The notes beneath the pieces are model-generated. The model saw only the letters and a list, made by a program, of their open reading frames with translations. It was not told the origin of the DNA and ran no database searches. Of a stretch of 64,000 bases of DNA, positions 35,804-45,733 are shown one piece after another (within the stretch, counting starts at the first letter, position 1; each line of letters begins with the position of its first letter). Both the position numbers and the translations under genes were made by a program. The stretch is from Mortierella sp. BCC40632 (Eukaryota; Mortierellomycota; Mortierellomycetes; Mortierellales; Mortierellaceae). The stretch spans positions 385,001-449,000 of the forward strand of contig WAEK01000024.1 in NCBI GenBank assembly GCA_011634665.1. Direction: 5' to 3'.

Positions 35804-36030
35804 ACTGAAGCGTCTCGTAACAATCTGCTCCACATCTTCCATCTTCACGATACCAGATCCCCACACATTCTTTACCGCTCTCCTTTACTAAAAGTAAGTA
35901 AGAAGAGCTCCTATCTCACATTCTCACTCTTTTAGCATTCTGCTTCAATCATCAGTTCGGGGAAGGGGAGGGGGGTCTTTCTTTCTCGACCAAGAGAGTC
36001 GCTGACTAATCCTTTCTCTTTTCATAGAAA

Positions 36031-36552
36031 ATGCGTCAAGCCATTTTTTGCCTGATTGTAATCCTTGCGATTATCAACGCAATTGTAGCAACGACCACCC
36101 CTGTCATTGAGAATGGAAAATACCACATCTACACCGGCAACCAACACATCCCCAAATCCAACCGCTTCTTTACTGGCAAGAAAGGCTCGAAAGGTGGCTC
36201 TGTGACTCTTCAGCCATATTCTAAGAGCATGTCCCAGGTCTGGCGCGTTCGCAACCATTCTAGTGGCCGTATCACTATCGAGAACCTTGGAGCCAAGGGC
36301 TATTACCTTTCGGAGGGTCAATCGGGGGCTCGACCAGGAGCTCATGTTGGTGTGACAACCACGGAGCAAAAGTGGGGAGTTACTCAGATTGCTGGAGGAC
36401 CATTAACCAAGTTCATCCTGTCACACCCAAAGAAGGCTGGCAAGAAGGCACTTTGGGTCAGTGAGAGCTCCGAGTCATCCAATCGTATCGCTCTTATGAA
36501 GGAAGAGGGAGGAACCGTTCATGCTTGGAAGTTTCTTCGAATCTGGGATTAA
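36031..36552 (+). CDS. Secreted beta-trefoil protein 2
   Basis: 173 residues, single coding exon. Clear paralogue of the protein at 26897: same signal peptide plan (FCLIVILAIINAIVATTTP), YFTGKK/FFTGKK, GYYLSEGQSGARPGAHVGV and three repeat ends QVWRVRNH, QKWGVTQI and HAWKFLRI. The third QxW motif has changed to HAW. The ATG sits 3-4 bases after the 5'-UTR intron, as in copy 1. The shared upstream sequence (about 600 bp) shows that promoter and gene were duplicated together. Function as for copy 1: inferred extracellular binding protein, ligand unknown. Confidence 0.8.
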   Translation: MRQAIFCLIVILAIINAIVATTTPVIENGKYHIYTGNQHIPKSNRFFTGKKGSKGGSVTLQPYSKSMSQVWRVRNHSSGRITIENLGAKGYYLSEGQSGARPGAHVGVTTTEQKWGVTQIAGGPLTKFILSHPKKAGKKALWVSESSESSNRIALMKEEGGTVHAWKFLRIWD

Positions 36553-36994
36553 GGAGGATGAAGGGTCTAGAGTCAGATCGAGCTGAGACCATTATACCGC
36601 TGAAATATCTCTTTTATTTCTTAAGACTACCCACACAATAAACAATATGCTTAACAGCATCCAATGCCCTGTAGAAAATTTTCTTCATAGTTGTGTAGGC
36701 AGGCTGTGATCCTGGATCTAGAATTGGAAGGGATTCTCGGTTCGGGTTCGAATTAAGAGTGGATTTGATCCAACACTTTGGCCTTTGGAGAACTGTTGAG
36801 CAGCTCTCACTGTGCTGCTTGCCATATTCGAATCCAGGCATCCTATCTTAGGAAAGTATGTATTGCTGGATTTCCTATAAAATATGTTTATCGATTTTTA
36901 TTTATTTAGTGACCTTGAGGATCATAGAATCGAAGGCGCATAGTTAGCTATACTACAGTCCATATCCAACAGGTAAGGTTCGTCGGAGACGTGA
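36553..36994. other. Convergent spacer, no gene seen
   Basis: AATAAA at about 36638 probably ends the trefoil-2 transcript. The rest shows nothing recognisable. Confidence 0.5.
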
Positions 36995-38478
36995 TTAAGC
37001 CGAAGTACGCGTTCCGTATTTGGTGAGTAATGAATCTGACCAAAGCTTATCAGCACCTGCTTTTTCGACCGTCATCAAAACAAACACGTCTCCTGTATCC
37101 TTCACTTGGGTCATCAAACAGTATCCGGGTGGGAAAGTTCCACCACTTCCAGAAGTTGCTGTAAATGGCTTTCCCCATCCAAGATCAAGCTTTGGACCCT
37201 GTAAATCAAACCGACACCAATTCGTCAACACGAGGTCAGCCGTCCAAGTGATACGTCCAGGTGGTTGAGTGTACCGAGGATCCTCGAAAAATGAGATCTT
37301 GTGAGCAATAGCCTCTGGTGAGAGTTGGATGTTCAGTGCCTTTCGGATAGCGAGAGCAACACGGGAACCTGAGTCACAAGTTGGAGTCAAAAGGTCCGAA
37401 CGAGAAACAGTAGCTGCCCAAAGGGTATTGAAGTTTCCAAGGTACTGTCCATTCTCCATGTTGCCTTGAGGTGCCCTAGCTCGACCGTCTGCTGCCATGG
37501 CAATTGACTCTGTTTGGGATCCGATATCTGATCTTCCCTCTAACCTTGGAACACTACCATTTTCGCGCGCGCGCGAGATTGCGCCACAAAGAAGGGAAGC
37601 AAGAGCATCTCCTGAGGAGATCCAAAGACCAGCCTTGTGTTCATCAGAGGTTGGAGCAGGTGAGAAATCTCTTCTTAACCGGCTCATGGAATCTTTGGTG
37701 AATTTAAAAGTGGACACTGCAGCGGGCGCCAATAGGAACAAGGGCGATCCCGAAGCCGGTTCAGGAAGCACCTTGAAAGGAGGTGGGAAGTAGTCAGGCA
37801 TTGTCGATAGTTCTGTATTTGGATCAGGGAAAAATCGACCTGGGGTCCGAGTCCAGTCGCTTGGGATCCTCGAGAAATCGATTGGATCCTCCCGAGTAAT
37901 GGATGCCCAAAGCTCAAGAAACTCTAGAAAGCCACTGAGATCGGTAACTTGATGATTTATGGATGTGGTGACAGCAATAGTTCCACAAGAAAACTAGGAC
38001 AAAAAATGACTGATGCTGTTAGCTAAAGGAGCAAGAGGAGGCAATCAATACTAATCAAACTAAGATATAGTCTTACCTGGATCACTTTTGCTGCCACAAT
38101 GCTCGAGTGAGGTTCCAACACACCAGAGCCACGAGGCGAAAGGTCTTCCGAGTCACCAACAAAGGGCGAGTCTCTTGTCTCAACCAGGAAAGGGGTCTCC
38201 AAAAGATCGCTGTCCCCCGTCGCAATATAAACCTCGCCATTTTTGTCGGATTTGACGGTCCCTGCGAAAGGAAGGTATAGCTCGAGTGCCGTGGCAAGAG
38301 ACGACTTTAGCCTATCAGTGATCTCCGAAAAGGTTGCATTGGTCGGGGGATAGAAGAATCGATGGTTGCGAATTTGGATGGGAGGACAGAAATCTAAGCC
38401 GTGAAATTTAATCGTGGATGGTGGAGCTGGTCGACTGAACTGGTTGGTGGGACGAATAGAAAACGTTTGGAGAGTCAT
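36995..38478 (-). CDS. BAHD-type (transferase family, PF02458-like) acyltransferase
   Basis: Two exons on the minus strand: 38478-38077 and 37993-36995 (intron gtaaga...cctag, phase 0); 466 residues. These enzymes transfer an acyl group from acyl-CoA to a hydroxyl or amine of small molecules. The catalytic HxxxD motif is NHQVTD at about 37957-37940. The structural DFGWG motif appears as LDLGWGKP at about 37188-37165, with Leu for Phe. N-terminal LDFCPP fits the family. The frame is open upstream to an ATG at 38634, which would add 52 residues (MKLLRLITWFPTG...); the shorter start is chosen because family members begin about there, but the longer form is possible. No biosynthetic cluster is visible around it, so the substrate cannot be inferred. 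Confidence 0.85.
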
Positions 38479-38634
38479 TTCTTTTCTGCTTTGGAGTCTA
38501 TGGAGCAAAGGATAGAGTTCTTTCGGAAGGGAGCCGTCTTTCCCTTTATATTGCGGCTTGGGAAAAGCCACAGTGAACCCAAGCATTAGCTGAATCCCGG
38601 TTGGAAACCATGTGATGAGTCTCAAGAGCTTCAA

Positions 38635-39156
38635 AATCTAGCGGAGCATGGACTTTTTGGAGAACATTCAATCTCCTCCAACCTAATTTCGAGGGAGATC
38701 CTTCACGCAGTAAACTGCGGGTGGCGTTTTCGCATTCATCCTAAACCATTTCTAGCACCTTGAACGTGCTGAACCAGATGGATGTCATTAACAATGCCGA
38801 CCAGACAATGGGCCAATTTAAAAGCCTAAAAGCGATGGTTTTAGACACATTCTCCAAGAGAGCAAGTGGCCAGTCCCCCCCCTTCCTCCTTCTCCCCGCC
38901 ACCCTTTTCGCTTTGCAAAGAAACCGGAGTTCAACAGAATAGTACACATTTTTATTACTTTTTCACGGTCAGGATTAAGAAGGGGTCGAGCATCCCGACC
39001 ACCGGTTCTCTTTGGAGAAAGAGAGAGAAAGAGAGAAAGTGAGGAAAAGAATCATCGTAAAAAGTTCAGGGGATCCATCTCAATTAAAAATCTTGAGAGT
39101 GAATCAGTTGTTCTAAGTTAACTCATATTTTCTTAGTCGTCCCTGAATAGGTGGGA
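38635..39156. other. Intergenic, no gene seen
   Basis: Lies between the acyltransferase 5' end and the stop codon of the next minus-strand gene. A GA-rich tract at about 39015-39047; nothing else recognised. Confidence 0.5.
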
Positions 39157-40274
39157 TTAAAAGCAAAAGGTTCTCTTGCAAATGCCAAATTTCTGGCAAA
39201 TGTGGGAGATCTTGCAATGGAGGAGACCCTTGCAAGGGGGGGCAAGAGGGGGGGGGGGGGGGGGAGGGTTTCTTAGGGGGGGGAGGGGGGGGGTTTCCTT
39301 GGGAGGAGGAGGAGGAGGAGGGGTTTCCGTGGGGGGGGGGGGGGAGGAGCCCCCTGGGGAGGAGGAGGGAGGAGGGGTCTCCTTTGGAGGAGGTGGGGGA
39401 GGAGGAGGTGGAGGGTCTCCCCACAAGGAGGGGGAGGGTTTTCCTTGCATGGGGGAGGAGGGTTTTCCTTGCATGGGGGAGGAGGGGTTTCCTTGCATGG
39501 AGGAGGAGGGTTTTCTTTGCATGGAGGAGTGTTCGTGTTTGAGGAGCCTTCCTTGCAAGTGGGGGGTTTTCTTGCAAGGTGGAGGGGGATTTTCCTTGCA
39601 CGGGGGGGGGGTTTTCCTTGCACGGGGAGTGTTCGTGTTTGTGGAACCTTCCTTGCATGGGGGAGTTTTCGAATGTAGAGAGGATGCATTGCATGGAGGA
39701 GGGTTTTCCTTGCATGGAGGAGGAGGGTTTTCCTTGCAAGGGGGAGGAGGAGGAGTTTTCGTGTATGCAGAGGCTCTCTTGTTATAAGAATACTTCTTAT
39801 TTCCGAGCAAGTCAAGTCGACCCAAAGAGTGGTTCTTGCCATCCTTTCCAGGTAACACCGCAATCTGATTCTGGACATTGCCAAGCAACTGGAGTGGCCC
39901 GAGCTTGTTCTTGCAGCCAGCCTCATCATAAGCCTTCTGCAACTCCTCAGTGGTGCGTGAGTCAAAGATACCGGCAATGCCACAGTCAATCAATCTTCCG
40001 TGAAGGGCGTGGTCGTGATTGCCAGTGATGATGGCTTGGGGGCGTGTCAACAAGGTGTTAGTGTCTTGGACCAAGTTGTTGAGGTCGTAGCGCTTCTCGG
40101 CGATTGGAGCTCCGTGGACATTGGAGACGAGGAGGCTTGCCACAACTGTGAGGATGACAGCAGCAGAGAATGACTTAGCCCTATGAGCAAAATCAATGAA
40201 ATTGGTCTAGGTTAGTGACATTGCCGACCCTGACGATGTGCGGCAAGATGCGTTGTTTGGTCGCAGCCCTACAT
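39157..40274 (-). CDS. Secreted protein paralogue with minisatellite-derived Pro-rich tail; split start codon
   Basis: Proposed exons: 40274-40273 (AT) and 40180-39157; the 92-bp intron 40272-40181 (gtaggg...catag) separates AT from G of the start codon, as in the paralogue at 15613. About 341 residues. MAKSFSAAVILTVVASLLVS is the signal peptide, followed by EKR and the same conserved core (ITGNHDHALHGRLID...). The paralogues match up to GNK; after that this copy reads into a long tail of repeats rich in Pro, Lys, Glu and Cys (CKENPPPP, MQGKPSS units) and ends in polyproline. The tail comes from the minisatellite at about 39230-39770. Whether the whole tail is translated is uncertain; frameshifts in the repeat would change it. 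Confidence 0.65.
39230..39770. repeat. G-rich minisatellite array
   Basis: Imperfect units of about 22-27 bp around GGGTTTTCCTTGCATGGAGG, degenerating toward its start into G-runs of 10-18 bases (about 39249-39264 and 39330-39345) and GGA triplets. On the minus strand it forms the tail of the secreted protein gene. All three frames are open over long stretches. Confidence 0.9.
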
Positions 40275-40413
40275 TTTAACAAGGCTTGTTGAGAAGAAAG
40301 AGAAAAGTGTTGTCGTTGGGGCAGTTAAAGGAAAGGTGAGCTGAGTGGAACTTGTTGTTTTTGAGTGGGTGGATCGAGTGATGATGAGAAGAGAAAAGCG
40401 ACTTGACCTCAGC

Positions 40414-40422
40414 GTATTTATG
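40414..40422 (-). promoter_or_regulatory. Putative TATA box of the 40274 gene
   Basis: CATAAATAC on the minus strand, followed by GAGGTCAAG, as upstream of the 15613 paralogue. Confidence 0.55.
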
Positions 40423-40671
40423 CTGTTTTTTTTTTCTTTGATTCCTAGTCGCCACTAAGAGTTTGGGCACCAGCACTAGATGAGCGTATAGTATCTCTCT
40501 TCTCCACGACATTATTTTTGAGAGCTACTCCTAGTAGAGGAACTCATGGTCTCACTTCCGTTGAACCCTTATGAAATTCACAGCTGGAGAAGGGGCCAAG
40601 AGAAAAGAGTACAGTCAAGACTTGTTTTTCAGAACGGCCTCCCTGCTAAATAGTTCCGAAAAGCAAATGTT

Positions 40672-40674
<3 letters not shown>

Positions 40675-40712
<38 letters not shown>
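40675..40712. repeat. Poly(T) run, 38 bases
   Basis: Uninterrupted T run. Confidence 0.95.
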
Positions 40713-40715
<3 letters not shown>

Positions 40716-41603
40716 TATTACCATTGCCTTTCTCACCCATTAGGTACAAGTGTGTATGTCAATTTTTTATAGGGCTCCTGTGTACTCCCTCCTTTTTTAT
40801 GCGTACAACCCATGTTGGCACTAGGCTCTTTTTTTTTTTACCATTCGTAAAAATGTGGGAGGGGAGGGGCCACTTGTGTCAGCCTGAGACCGAGCCTGAG
40901 AGCTCATTTTTAGTAGGATAAATGTATTCGCTCTCGTGCTTCCTGGTACACCGTGCGTAGATGATCATCATGCCCCTTTTTTGGGATCTAGTGGCTAGCG
41001 TAAAAATGAGTACCATGGCGTATACATGGCCTGAGGCAAGAAAGCTTGATAGGTAGAAGGAAGTAAAGGGATAGCTTCTTCAATGAAACTATGGCGATTG
41101 CATCTTTCCTTGACTTTTGAGGCATGGTCTGGGGGAGGAAGAATCTTTTCTTCCTGAAAACAGAGTTCTATCAGGTAGCCAGGGGCGCCTTCACGGAGCC
41201 ATGGCTTGCTCGATCCATCTTGCCTCAAACCCCACCCCTTCATACTTTAAATAAATGATGGTGTCAAAGTCCAACACCCCCGCTCTGGCCTAATACTCAG
41301 TAGGTTACACAAGAGGATAGCTTATGCCAGAATTTACCAAATATTACAAACCCAATATACTATTTACTTCTAATTATAGCAGGGCAGCGTATTTCATCCG
41401 TGCGGTACCATGGAGACTGGAGCCAAGGAGCCAGGGTGTCGGAGGCGTGCCAATTCCATAAGCAGATACTCGTGTACATTGATAAGCACCCTTTTTTATT
41501 TTTTATTGTTAGTTGAATCGTTTCGTGATACCCCCTTGATATCAACTTTTACAGGCATTCCCTATACCCTCCGAGACAACAGAGTACATGCCTTTCTGAA
41601 AGT

Positions 41604-41719
41604 AATTGGCCATTCCGCACAAGGGGAGCTGAGGAGATTTTGAGAAATAGGCATCATGCTCTTCCCCAAGTATTTGGCCCTTCCGCGCAAGGGGAGATGA
41701 TGAATTATTGAGAGATAGG
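41604..41719. repeat. Short direct repeat
   Basis: Two units of about 47 bp with a handful of mismatches, starts about 68 bp apart. Confidence 0.7.
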
Positions 41720-42542
41720 TCTTGGACGGCTGGGAGGATCGTTGAATATCATAACGTGACATGATCTAGTGGATACAAGCTTGGAAAACTATAGCAAAGC
41801 TGGCATCGCAGTAGATCTGAAAGAGCTTCCTTCTATCCTTGTCTACCTCTTTACATTCTTTCTTCACTATCTCATTGTCATTTTTTTGTTTCAAGAAATT
41901 ACTGCGCCTGGCTTCCCGGGACTGGAATTAGACGAAGAACCAAACTGGATCACCAAGGTAGTTAGCAAGAAACAGTCTCAACTTTTCTAATGACGCAATT
42001 ATCCACATTGGAAGACTTCTTGTCCCCGAAAAGGCCGTTGATATGGCAAGGTTATTGTTGGCGTTGGTAGTATTTCACCATTAATTACCTGGCAGGTTTA
42101 GACAGTGTAGGACGCAGCAATGACTATTTCAATAAGACAAATCTAATAGCATTAACACTCACACTCTACAGTTCTCTCAGTCTACAATCTTTTCCCTCTC
42201 TTTAGCTAATCTCTCTTCCGTGATCTTTATTCGTCATGCCTCGGCGCAGTCCTCTCTTCCACAATCCGTGTCTCTCTTTTACTGTTCTTTTTATCCGTCA
42301 ATATGTGAGGCAGTGCTAAAATTTAGGACTGGTCACTTACAGAGTCTATGCTTGATATTCAGACAACGTGGCAAAATGGAAATGGGTCTACGTGTGAAGA
42401 TCAGTATACAAGCCCTAGTTATAAGCGACGCTCTCTGTCAAAAAAAACTCGTTCAGTAACTCCAACACAGCGTGCTCATCATTCCTCATTTTCTCGAAGC
42501 AATTAATTCCTCAAAACTTGCTGATTCAGGCGACCCATAGCA

Positions 42543-44639
42543 ATGACATACAGCATTCCTTCTGAGAGCGACAATGCCAGCCTTGGAGACAACATAGACT
42601 CAATCTCCGGCACCGACTTCAGTACCAGCATTCATAACGCACTCGGCACAGCAGAAATCCTGGGGATAGTCTTTGAAAACTTGCCTCCACCTTCACTCAT
42701 AGTGGCTGCGTATGTCTGCAGACAATGGTATAATGTAGCACAACCCTTCATGTGTCAACACACAGTCTGGAGAGACAAGTCTAATCAATTGCAGTGTCTA
42801 GGAGGTGACTTTCGAGTGTTGCACCGAACCCCTCTTGTAAAGCATATCTTGTCATGCCACTTCGACCTCCCTTGGCAGAGCTCAATCGATAGCGAGGCGG
42901 GTGATACGTTGGCCTCGGAGCCGCGTTGGGCGTGGCATGAGCTTTTGGAGCAGCTGCCGCTTCCAAAACGAGACTATTCGAACGACAATCAATCTATCAG
43001 AATGAGTAACGTCCACCACCCCACGAACCAACAACTGATCCCTTGCTCAACATTCACAGCCACCATTGCCGAGAAGGTTTTGTCGTCTAAAAGGAAAGCA
43101 AGCTCAACACTCTCGATATCTGGAGTCGCCTTACCAAAAGTGAGGGGCCGCATCCGAAATCTGTATATGACTGGACGTATTATTCCAAGCCTACATGTCG
43201 CCAAGATTCTGAGTCATGTTGGTGCCTCACTCACCAAGCTTGATCTGAGGTTCTATGGAGAGCCTAATGAAGAGCTCGACCTGTTTGTGGTTCTGAATTC
43301 CTGTCGACGCCTGTCGTTTATCCACATCTCCAATTGCAAGATCAAACCATCCTTTAATTGCCACTACCAACAGATCAACGGAACCTCAGAGGGCAGTTTC
43401 GAAATTAGAGAGGGAGATTCGCCAGCAAAGAACACCGCAGTTTCGGACAATGACAAGAACTCTCAGGCAAGCTCTGCACTTCAGTGTTTGAGCATGCATC
43501 AAACTTCAATTGACACCATCAGTCTCGGGTGTGTTTTTCGGTATAGCTCTTTTCTTCGCGAGTTCAGGCTTGTCAATATTGAGGGGGCGCACCCAAGCGT
43601 AGTTCCTGTTGACGTTCATCTGGTTTTAGGAACACTCGGGCGGTTGTGTCTTCGTCTCGACACCATCCAACTGCCCACTGTGTCTCAAGCTACGCCATCC
43701 TATCCGCTGGATGAAGTGATTAAAGAGCTACCTCGGCTTGAGCGGATCGGCCTACACGACAGTGAGTTCATGCCAGTATTCTACGAGTCTCTTTTAGCGA
43801 AACAGGCTCATGGGGCATGTAGAATCACAACTCTTGAACTCCACAGGACTCCAATGAATTCATTAGGATCCACATCCTCGATTTCGTTCCAGGATGAACT
43901 TCTACACCAGTTCCTATGCAGCTGTCCTACGTTGCTCAGGTTATACGCGTACGACATTTTCTTCGGTATTCATCACTTTGGAACTTCTAGCGAAACTGCC
44001 TCATCAGACCAACCCAATTGCAACGAGTGGGCCTGTCGAGATCTTCGGACGCTTGAGCTTTCTTTCAAGAGCCTCGATCTTGATATGGACTTTCATGACC
44101 GTCATCGAATGGTTCTCAAATACCTTCCTCGTGTCTGTCCAAAACTGGTTCACCTCCATGTTTATCTCTTTCGGGTATCATTGACGCCAGAGGACGGAAT
44201 TGAGTACCTTCAAAGTTTAGCCGATCTTGAAACTCTTGGACTCGGGACGAGTGTATTACGCGTTCCCAAGAAAAGTGATGTCGAATGGATGCGCAAATTA
44301 TCTTCTTTGGCGACTTTAAAGGACGACCACTGGAAGAAGTATGGAGGATGGGTTCATCGCAAGCATAGAACATGGGGCGCAGGCTCCTCCAAGTTCATAA
44401 AGAAAAGTGTGAAGAATGAACGGTTGACCAAAGAGCCAGTGGCAAATAACTCTGTTAAAGTGGATTATGATTCACGTAAAGTCTGGCCAAGAATGTGTGC
44501 ATTGCGTATGTATTACGAGTCAACAAGTGTTGAGACCGATTTCATGGCGGAGCAGATACGAAAAGTCATTCAAGATGTCCGACCAGAAATAGACTTTAGG
44601 GTAATTAAAGAACCAGATGTAGAACGATCGCTTTGGTAA
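42543..44639 (+). CDS. F-box protein with leucine-rich-repeat-like region
   Basis: Single exon, 698 residues. An F-box is visible at residues about 35-75 (EILGIVFENLPPPSLIVAAY, then VCRQWYNVAQPF), the segment that binds Skp1 in SCF ubiquitin ligases. The rest contains irregular leucine-rich units (LTKLDLRFYG, LRTLELSF, LVHLHVYLF, LETLGLGTS) expected to form the substrate-binding solenoid. The Ser/Asn-rich insert at about 280-320 is low complexity. This architecture is very common in Mortierellaceae and other early-diverging fungi; the substrate is unknown. Its polyadenylation hexamer AATAAA (44665-44670) overlaps the stop codon of the convergent gene at 44663. Confidence 0.9.
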   Translation: MTYSIPSESDNASLGDNIDSISGTDFSTSIHNALGTAEILGIVFENLPPPSLIVAAYVCRQWYNVAQPFMCQHTVWRDKSNQLQCLGGDFRVLHRTPLVKHILSCHFDLPWQSSIDSEAGDTLASEPRWAWHELLEQLPLPKRDYSNDNQSIRMSNVHHPTNQQLIPCSTFTATIAEKVLSSKRKASSTLSISGVALPKVRGRIRNLYMTGRIIPSLHVAKILSHVGASLTKLDLRFYGEPNEELDLFVVLNSCRRLSFIHISNCKIKPSFNCHYQQINGTSEGSFEIREGDSPAKNTAVSDNDKNSQASSALQCLSMHQTSIDTISLGCVFRYSSFLREFRLVNIEGAHPSVVPVDVHLVLGTLGRLCLRLDTIQLPTVSQATPSYPLDEVIKELPRLERIGLHDSEFMPVFYESLLAKQAHGACRITTLELHRTPMNSLGSTSSISFQDELLHQFLCSCPTLLRLYAYDIFFGIHHFGTSSETASSDQPNCNEWACRDLRTLELSFKSLDLDMDFHDRHRMVLKYLPRVCPKLVHLHVYLFRVSLTPEDGIEYLQSLADLETLGLGTSVLRVPKKSDVEWMRKLSSLATLKDDHWKKYGGWVHRKHRTWGAGSSKFIKKSVKNERLTKEPVANNSVKVDYDSRKVWPRMCALRMYYESTSVETDFMAEQIRKVIQDVRPEIDFRVIKEPDVERSLW

Positions 44640-44662
44640 GATGAAAGGGAGCGAAAAATCGT

Positions 44663-45557
44663 TTAATAAAAAGACACAACGGCAATGACCATATCCTTGA
44701 TAAACTGTTGCAGTTCCTCAAGTGTGTAGGGCTCACCAACCGCTGGCAAGTGCACGAAAAGGCAAGTTCTATCATTCACATTCTCCAGTCCGCTCACGAT
44801 CCGTCTATGGCGTTCAGCCATACTAAGATAAAAAGTGTATTCGCAGAGGTAGAGGCCAGCATCCAGACTCTGCTCGCAGATCCAACTCTTTTTAGTCTTG
44901 AGATATTCGGCGAGTGCAAGTGTATCAACAGTGGTGGTCAACTTGTCGACGTCTCCAATCCATTCTGGCTTCTTGACTGGAGGCTCCTCCTTTGAGTCAG
45001 GGTTCCATTTGGAGTTATCTGGAGCTCCATATCCGACACGATGAGCCTGAGTTTCAATCGCAGTGTGACCGTTCCGACCAACCCCGACATGAATGAAATA
45101 AGTCTTCAGATACTCCTCTTGTTCAGAAGCCTCCTCCTGAACATTGGCTGCATCGACCACAGGGGTGGTAGGCTTAGTGTATTTGGTATGAAGGTCAGGA
45201 ACAATATCGCACACCTTGCGATATTCGACAGGGAGCTCCAGGCAAATTAGGTCCGCTTTGGTGGCATTATGAGTTCTGTTAGTATCTGTTTCCTTTCTGG
45301 CTGGGAGGTCTAGAGTGGTGTTTGAGAGGGGTTGGACAGAGAGCCACGATGGATTGGTGACATGGGAGCCAAAGGGCTAAAATTAATTGCACCAAAGGAA
45401 TCACAGGTACACGTTAGGGAAATGAGAAACGGTACTCCAAGGTCTGCGATGAAGAGGGCCGTGATGTGCAAGACAGGGGTGGGCTATGATGTGGTGCACA
45501 TACCTCGAAGCCGGTTAAGATGACACGGACTCTGTCGGAGCGCTTGATGGGAGCCAT
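44663..45557 (-). CDS. Pyroglutamyl-peptidase I (peptidase family C15)
   Basis: Two exons, 45557-45504 and 45376-44663 (intron gtatgt...tttag), about 255 residues. It removes N-terminal pyroglutamate from peptides in the cytosol. Family signatures seen: ILTGFEPFG spanning the exon junction and followed by NPSW; ELPVEY with the region of the catalytic Glu; DAGLYLCEYTFYLSM carrying the catalytic Cys; and LFVHLP with the catalytic His. The loop after VPDLH is somewhat longer than in bacterial enzymes. The start codon lies 176 bp from that of the divergent ELM1-like gene. Confidence 0.92.
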
Positions 45558-45733
45558 GTTTAATGATGAGACCTGAAAGTGAAGATGATGAAGAGATAGC
45601 ACCGTGGGATAGAACTGAGCCAACCGTGGGAGAGGATGTGAGCCCTCACACGAAGGTGGCTTGGTAGAGGATATTTAAGAATGAGGTTCGGAAGTCTGAT
45701 CTTTGATCCTCACGGCTCAAACACGATTTGGTC

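Larger units (their letters stand above)
40423..42542. other. Gene-poor stretch before the F-box gene
   Basis: A T-run of 38 bases at 40675-40712. A direct repeat of about 47 bp at 41604-41651 and 41672-41719 (GGCC[A/C]TTCCGC[A/G]CAAGGGGAG core). A frame at 41769-41990 contains EITAPGFPGLELDEEPNWIT but no recognised family. No supportable gene. Confidence 0.45.

Noticed and set aside
36720..36850. Sequence with TTCGAATCC- and GGTTCGAATT-like boxes suggesting a tRNA
   Set aside because: No cloverleaf could be folded around either box. No tRNA, rRNA or CRISPR array was found anywhere in the window.
39176..39787. Plus-strand Gly-rich frame of about 200 codons
   Set aside because: Product of the G-rich minisatellite; all frames are open there and there is no start context or homology.
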